From JAXHTH01 sp034211115 (lineage in GTDB: Bacteria > Planctomycetota > Phycisphaerae > Phycisphaerales > SM1A02): a DNA stretch of 16,491 nt. The first letter of the stretch is position 1, and every line of letters begins with the position of its first letter. A model generated the notes under the pieces. It saw only the letters and a list, made by a program, of their open reading frames with translations, did no database searches and had not been told where the DNA came from. Below, piece after piece: positions 13,543-16,491 of this stretch. Made by a program: the position numbers and the translations under genes. Location of the stretch: NCBI GenBank assembly GCA_034211115.1, contig JAXHTH010000037.1, positions 1 to 16,491 of the forward strand, read 5' to 3'.

Positions 13543-14436
13543 ATGCCGAGAGCAAAGACCAAGGGCAGCGCGGCTCGGGGAACATCGGCGGGCAGGAAGA
13601 AAGACACACGACGAGGTGACAAACGGCCGGAGGAAGACCACGCCCGCCTGGCGAGCGAGGCCGCCCTGGCGCACTGGTCCGACATGCCCGTCGAGGAAGT
13701 CTGGTGCGAGTACAAACGCACCGGCTCCGAGGACATCCGCAATTATCTCATCGAGCATTACCTCGACATCGTCCGCTACACCGCCGAGCGCATGCACATG
13801 CGACTGCCCGGTGAAGTCGATGTCGAGGATCTCATGTCGGCCGGGCTGTTCGGGCTCATGGACGCCATCGACGCATTCGACCTCGATCGCGGCGTGAAGT
13901 TCGAGACCTACTGCGCGCAGCGCATCCGCGGCGCGATCTTCGACGAACTGCGGGCCATGGACTGGGTCCCGCGCCTGGTGCGCTCGCGCACCGCGAAAGT
14001 CGAACGCGCGCGCAAGGCGCTGGAGATGGAGCTGGGACGGCGCCCCACCGATCGCGAGATCTGCGAACGGCTCAGCGTCGATGAAGGCGAGTATCAGAAG
14101 CTCTCCAAGGACTCCAGGCCCGTCGGAGTGGTGTCGCTGAACCGCAAGTGGTTCGAGACCGACTCGAGCAAGGACATCCGCGAGATCGACGTCATCCATG
14201 ACACGCGGCAGGAGAATCCGCTCACGGAAGTGCAGCGCAAGGATCTGAAGCTGCTCATCACCAAGGGCCTGTCGCGGGCCGAGCGCCTCATCGTCATCCT
14301 CTACTACTACGAGGAGATGACGATGAAGGAGATCGGGATGACGCTGGATCTGTCCGAATCGCGGGTGAGCCAGATGCACAGCTCGATTCTGGCGCGGCTG
14401 AAGGCGCAGATGCAGCATCGGACGAAGGACTTCTGA
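13543..14436 (+). CDS. fliA: Flagellar RNA polymerase sigma factor FliA (sigma-28)
   Basis: FliA directs RNA polymerase to late flagellar and motility genes. The protein has 297 residues. Region 2 lies at about 60-145, with DIVRYTAERM, LPGEVDVEDLMSAGLFGLMDAI and FETYCAQRIRGAIFDELRAMDWVPR, the FliA/WhiG-type signature. Region 3 is at about 146-200. Region 4 is at about 235-292 with a helix-turn-helix around MKEIGMTLDLSESRVSQ. Compared with E. coli FliA (239 aa), there is an extra N-terminal stretch of about 50 residues, very rich in Lys and Arg. The ATG is firmly supported by AAGGAG at 13529-13534, 8 nt upstream, so the extension looks real. A probable sigma-70 promoter lies at 13445-13474. 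No flgM is seen nearby. Confidence 0.95.
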   Translation: MPRAKTKGSAARGTSAGRKKDTRRGDKRPEEDHARLASEAALAHWSDMPVEEVWCEYKRTGSEDIRNYLIEHYLDIVRYTAERMHMRLPGEVDVEDLMSAGLFGLMDAIDAFDLDRGVKFETYCAQRIRGAIFDELRAMDWVPRLVRSRTAKVERARKALEMELGRRPTDREICERLSVDEGEYQKLSKDSRPVGVVSLNRKWFETDSSKDIREIDVIHDTRQENPLTEVQRKDLKLLITKGLSRAERLIVILYYYEEMTMKEIGMTLDLSESRVSQMHSSILARLKAQMQHRTKDF

Positions 14437-14679
14437 GTCGCGGCGGCCGGCGCGATGCCCGATAACACGCCTCGCGGTCCAGGCCGGCGCTCTGCGCCGG
14501 TTGGGCGGTCTGCGCGGCCGCCGGACCACCATGACCCGTCTGGACCAGGCCGGCCGATCGACCGATGACCACGGACAGGATGGGGGTTTTCGTGTGTCCG
14601 GCGCGGTCCGCCGCGCCGGGCGAAGTTGTGCACTGTCCACGCGTCGGCTCCAGGGGGGAGAAAGAAGAGGTCGCCGGGC
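14437..14679 (+). other. Non-coding gap between fliA and the PilZ gene, with two GC hairpins
   Basis: No credible gene is seen in these 243 bp. A 7-bp hairpin CCGGCGC/GCGCCGG with a TCT loop lies at 14484-14500, 48 bp after fliA. A second, stronger hairpin with a 9-bp all-GC stem and a TCCG loop lies at 14598-14619. Neither is followed by T residues, so they are not standard intrinsic terminators, though the first could act with Rho. I see no convincing promoter for the following pair, but one is expected here. Confidence 0.5.
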
Positions 14680-15147
14680 ATGTCGCAGACCAGCGGGTTG
14701 ACCGTCCGCCAGCACGAGCGCGAAGCGTTCGAGCTGACCGTGGAGTTCGTGGTGTGCGAGGCGCACCGCGAGCAGGTGCGGTTCAGCCCGATGTCCGCGG
14801 CGCCGGAGCCGCACGTGACGCGAGGAACGGCCACGGACATCAGCCCCGGGGGGATGGGCCTCGTCTGCCGGCACTTCGTCCCCCGCATGTGCGAAGGCAC
14901 GGTGCGGGTGTTCGACCCGAATCCGGTGGGGACGGCCGCCGACGGCACGCCCATCCACGAGGTCGTCTTCGAGCATCGCGTGAAGGTGCGCCGCGTCGCC
15001 CTGGGCAGCCACGAGCCCACCTACGCGATCGGCGTGGCTTTTCTCGACCCCGAGCCGGACATCGATCAGCGGGTGGCCAGGCTGCTGGCGCTGGTGAAGG
15101 CCGGGCCGGCGGGACGAAGCGGGACACGGGAGGACGCCGATGCTTGA
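14680..15147 (+). CDS. PilZ-domain protein (probable c-di-GMP receptor)
   Basis: The product is 155 aa and is essentially one PilZ domain, the small beta-barrel that binds cyclic di-GMP. Both ligand motifs are present: R10-QHE-R14 (RxxxR) and D53-I-S55-P-G-G58 (DxSxxG), separated by a strand region. The rest shows alternating strands (VVFEHRVKVRRVAL, YAIGVAFLD) and a short C-terminal helix. There is no YcgR-type N-terminal domain. I chose ATG 14680 because GAAGAGG at 14664-14670 lies 9 nt upstream; a TTG at 14626 would add 18 residues outside the domain. The end overlaps the next gene by 8 nt (ATG 15140, stop 15145-15147), so it is translated with the PilB/GspE ATPase gene. It may tune pilus, secretion or motor activity by c-di-GMP; which of these is not shown. 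Confidence 0.85.
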   Translation: MSQTSGLTVRQHEREAFELTVEFVVCEAHREQVRFSPMSAAPEPHVTRGTATDISPGGMGLVCRHFVPRMCEGTVRVFDPNPVGTAADGTPIHEVVFEHRVKVRRVALGSHEPTYAIGVAFLDPEPDIDQRVARLLALVKAGPAGRSGTREDADA

Positions 15148-16491
15148 TCAGGACGTCTTCCTGCAGCGCGCCCTCATCGAGGAGGGCCTGCTCGATTCCG
15201 AGCAGCTCGACGCCGCCCGCCGCTTCGGGGCCGAGCACGGCGTCGATCTCGTCGATGCGCTCGTGAAGACCGAGCTGCTCACGAGCCGGCAGATCGCGCT
15301 GGTCAAGGCCGACGTGTGCGAGGTTCCCTTCGTCGAGCTGACGGACTTCGAGGCCTGCTACGGCAACGCGATGATCGTGCCGCGGAACGTGGCGGAGCGT
15401 CACTGCGCCTTCCCGCTGTTCCTGCTGGACGGCGTGCTCACGCTGGCGATGGACGATCCCCTGAACCTCGACGCGACGGACCAGATCCGCCAGATCGCCA
15501 AGTGTGAGGTTGACGCGGTGCTCGCCGATCGCGAGCAGATTCGCGCGCTGATCGCCAAGGCGTTCACGCTGGGGCACGCGTCGGCGTCGCCGGCGACGGG
15601 GGCGGGGGAGGTGGAGACGGAACTCGACGCCGATGAAGCGGGCCAGCCCGTCGTCGCCGCCGTCAACCAGATGCTCACCGACGCCGTCCAGCAGCGGGCC
15701 AGCGACATCCACATCAACCCCGACGAGCACGAGCTTCATCTGCGCTACCGGATCGACGGCGTGCTGCACGAGAAGCAGGGCCCGCCGCTCTCGATGCACT
15801 CGGGCATCGTGCAGCGCCTCAAGGTCATGGCCCACCTGGACCTGACCCAGACCCGGAGGCCGCAGGACGGGAAATTCCGCTTCCGGCACGGCAACCAGCA
15901 CGTGGACGTGCGCATGTCCACCGTGCCCACCGTGTGCGGGGAGAACGTCGTCCTTCGCCTGCTCACCAACACGCAGACGTTCCAGGACTTCCTGGAGCTG
16001 GGGGTTCCGGCCCCGCTGGCCAGCGAGCTGCAGGACGTGATCGGCGCCCCGCACGGCATGCTGCTCGTCACCGGACCCACCGGCTCGGGCAAGACGACGA
16101 CGCTCTACACCGCGCTGTCCCAGCTCAACGATCCGTCGCGGAACGTGATGACCATCGAGGACCCGGTCGAGGTTCGCCTCTCCTACGTGCGGCAGATCCA
16201 GGTCAATCACGAGATCGGCATGACGTTCGCCAACGCGCTGCGGTCGATCCTGCGCCAGGATCCGGACGTGGTGCTGGTGGGGGAGATCCGGGACAACGAG
16301 ACGGCGACGATCGCGCTGCAGTCGGCGCTGACCGGGCATCTCGTGCTGAGCACGCTGCACACCAACGACGCGGTGGGCGCGGTGTCGCGCCTGCGCGACT
16401 ACGGCCTTCCGTCCTTCGTGATCAACTCGGCCGTGCTCGCCGTGCTGGCCCAGCGGCTGGTCCGCCGCGTGTGCCAGCATTGCATCATGAA
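15140..16491 (+). CDS. Type IV pilus / type II secretion assembly ATPase PilB/GspE (3' end outside window)
   Basis: The frame is open to the right edge (450 codons visible). This hexameric ATPase family drives pilus or pseudopilus extension at the inner membrane. Residues 1-70 resemble the GspE/MshE N-terminal domain, with two LVxxGLL-like repeats (ALIEEGLLDSEQL; ALVKTELLTSRQI). The core has ASDIHINPDEHELHLRYRIDG, Walker A GPTGSGKT at 312-319, an Asp box TIEDPVE near 338-344, Walker B VVLVGE at 377-382 and a His box TGHLVLSTLHTND at 398-410. The last visible residues, C445-QH-C448, begin the tetracysteine zinc motif typical of PilB/GspE and absent from retraction ATPases such as PilT. The ATG has GGGAGG at 15128-15133, 6 nt upstream, and overlaps the PilZ gene by 8 nt. 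PilB versus GspE cannot be decided without the downstream genes. Confidence 0.93.
   Translation, partial: MLDQDVFLQRALIEEGLLDSEQLDAARRFGAEHGVDLVDALVKTELLTSRQIALVKADVCEVPFVELTDFEACYGNAMIVPRNVAERHCAFPLFLLDGVLTLAMDDPLNLDATDQIRQIAKCEVDAVLADREQIRALIAKAFTLGHASASPATGAGEVETELDADEAGQPVVAAVNQMLTDAVQQRASDIHINPDEHELHLRYRIDGVLHEKQGPPLSMHSGIVQRLKVMAHLDLTQTRRPQDGKFRFRHGNQHVDVRMSTVPTVCGENVVLRLLTNTQTFQDFLELGVPAPLASELQDVIGAPHGMLLVTGPTGSGKTTTLYTALSQLNDPSRNVMTIEDPVEVRLSYVRQIQVNHEIGMTFANALRSILRQDPDVVLVGEIRDNETATIALQSALTGHLVLSTLHTNDAVGAVSRLRDYGLPSFVINSAVLAVLAQRLVRRVCQHCIM

Noticed and set aside
14484..14500. Intrinsic terminator after fliA
   Set aside because: The stem is strong, but a TTGGGCGG sequence follows instead of a T run. 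It is recorded only as a hairpin.
14626..14679. TTG at 14626 as the start of the PilZ gene
   Set aside because: The added 18 residues lie outside the domain, and the ATG at 14680 has a good ribosome site.
12886..15012. Antisense open frame (708 codons) opposite fliA and the PilZ gene
   Set aside because: Shadow of strong sense genes with typical third-position GC bias; no motif or start signal supports it.
14840..16480. Antisense open frame (546 codons) opposite the PilB/GspE gene
   Set aside because: The sense strand carries Walker A, Walker B and His boxes; the antisense translation is low-complexity Arg/His/Leu/Val-rich sequence.

Overview
The window is a GC-rich (about two thirds G+C) bacterial chromosome segment with every recognisable gene on the + strand. 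It is mostly a flagellar cluster. The gene set and order (a PomB-like stator, fliN-fliO-fliP-fliQ-fliR, flhB-flhA, flhF-flhG, a two-membrane-segment orphan, fliA, then PilZ and a PilB/GspE ATPase) and the 7- to 8-nt intergenic repeat arrays suggest a Gram-negative-type, polarly flagellated bacterium. Planctomycetota, perhaps Phycisphaerae-like, is my best guess, but no rRNA or marker gene in the window confirms it.

Layout. 2-706: the C-terminal part of a diacylglycerol-kinase-family lipid kinase, cut by the left edge. 848-2929: the stator operon motA, motB and a FliL-like protein, packed 3 nt apart. 2930-3202: a non-coding gap where fliM would usually lie. 3203-6675: fliN (C-ring) and the export-gate genes fliO, fliP, fliQ and fliR. 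6676-7007: a 332-bp gap made almost entirely of short repeats. 7008-10343: flhB and flhA, separated by an octamer array. 10410-13051: flhF and flhG, overlapping by 4 nt. 13144-13434: a 96-aa membrane protein of unknown role. 13543-14436: the flagellar sigma factor fliA, with the clearest promoter in the window. 14680-16491: a PilZ-domain gene overlapping a PilB/GspE ATPase gene that runs off the right edge.

How the genes work together. FliO, FliP, FliQ, FliR, FlhB and FlhA form the core of the flagellar type III export gate. FliN belongs to the switch ring. MotA and MotB power rotation, and the MotB membrane segment looks sodium-type. FlhF and FlhG set the position and number of flagella. FliA would transcribe late genes, possibly including motA. 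The PilZ-PilB pair starts what looks like a type IV pilus or type II secretion module next to the flagellar block.

The least ordinary material is non-coding. The fliR-flhB gap holds degenerate 7/8-nt tandem arrays, an inverted copy of the heptamer array, and a 28-nt direct repeat. A second octamer array begins at the flhB stop codon. FlhB has NPEH where the family has NPTH. I found no wholly new multi-gene system here. The candidates for undescribed biology are the repeat composite, the 96-aa orphan, and the PilZ/PilB pairing.
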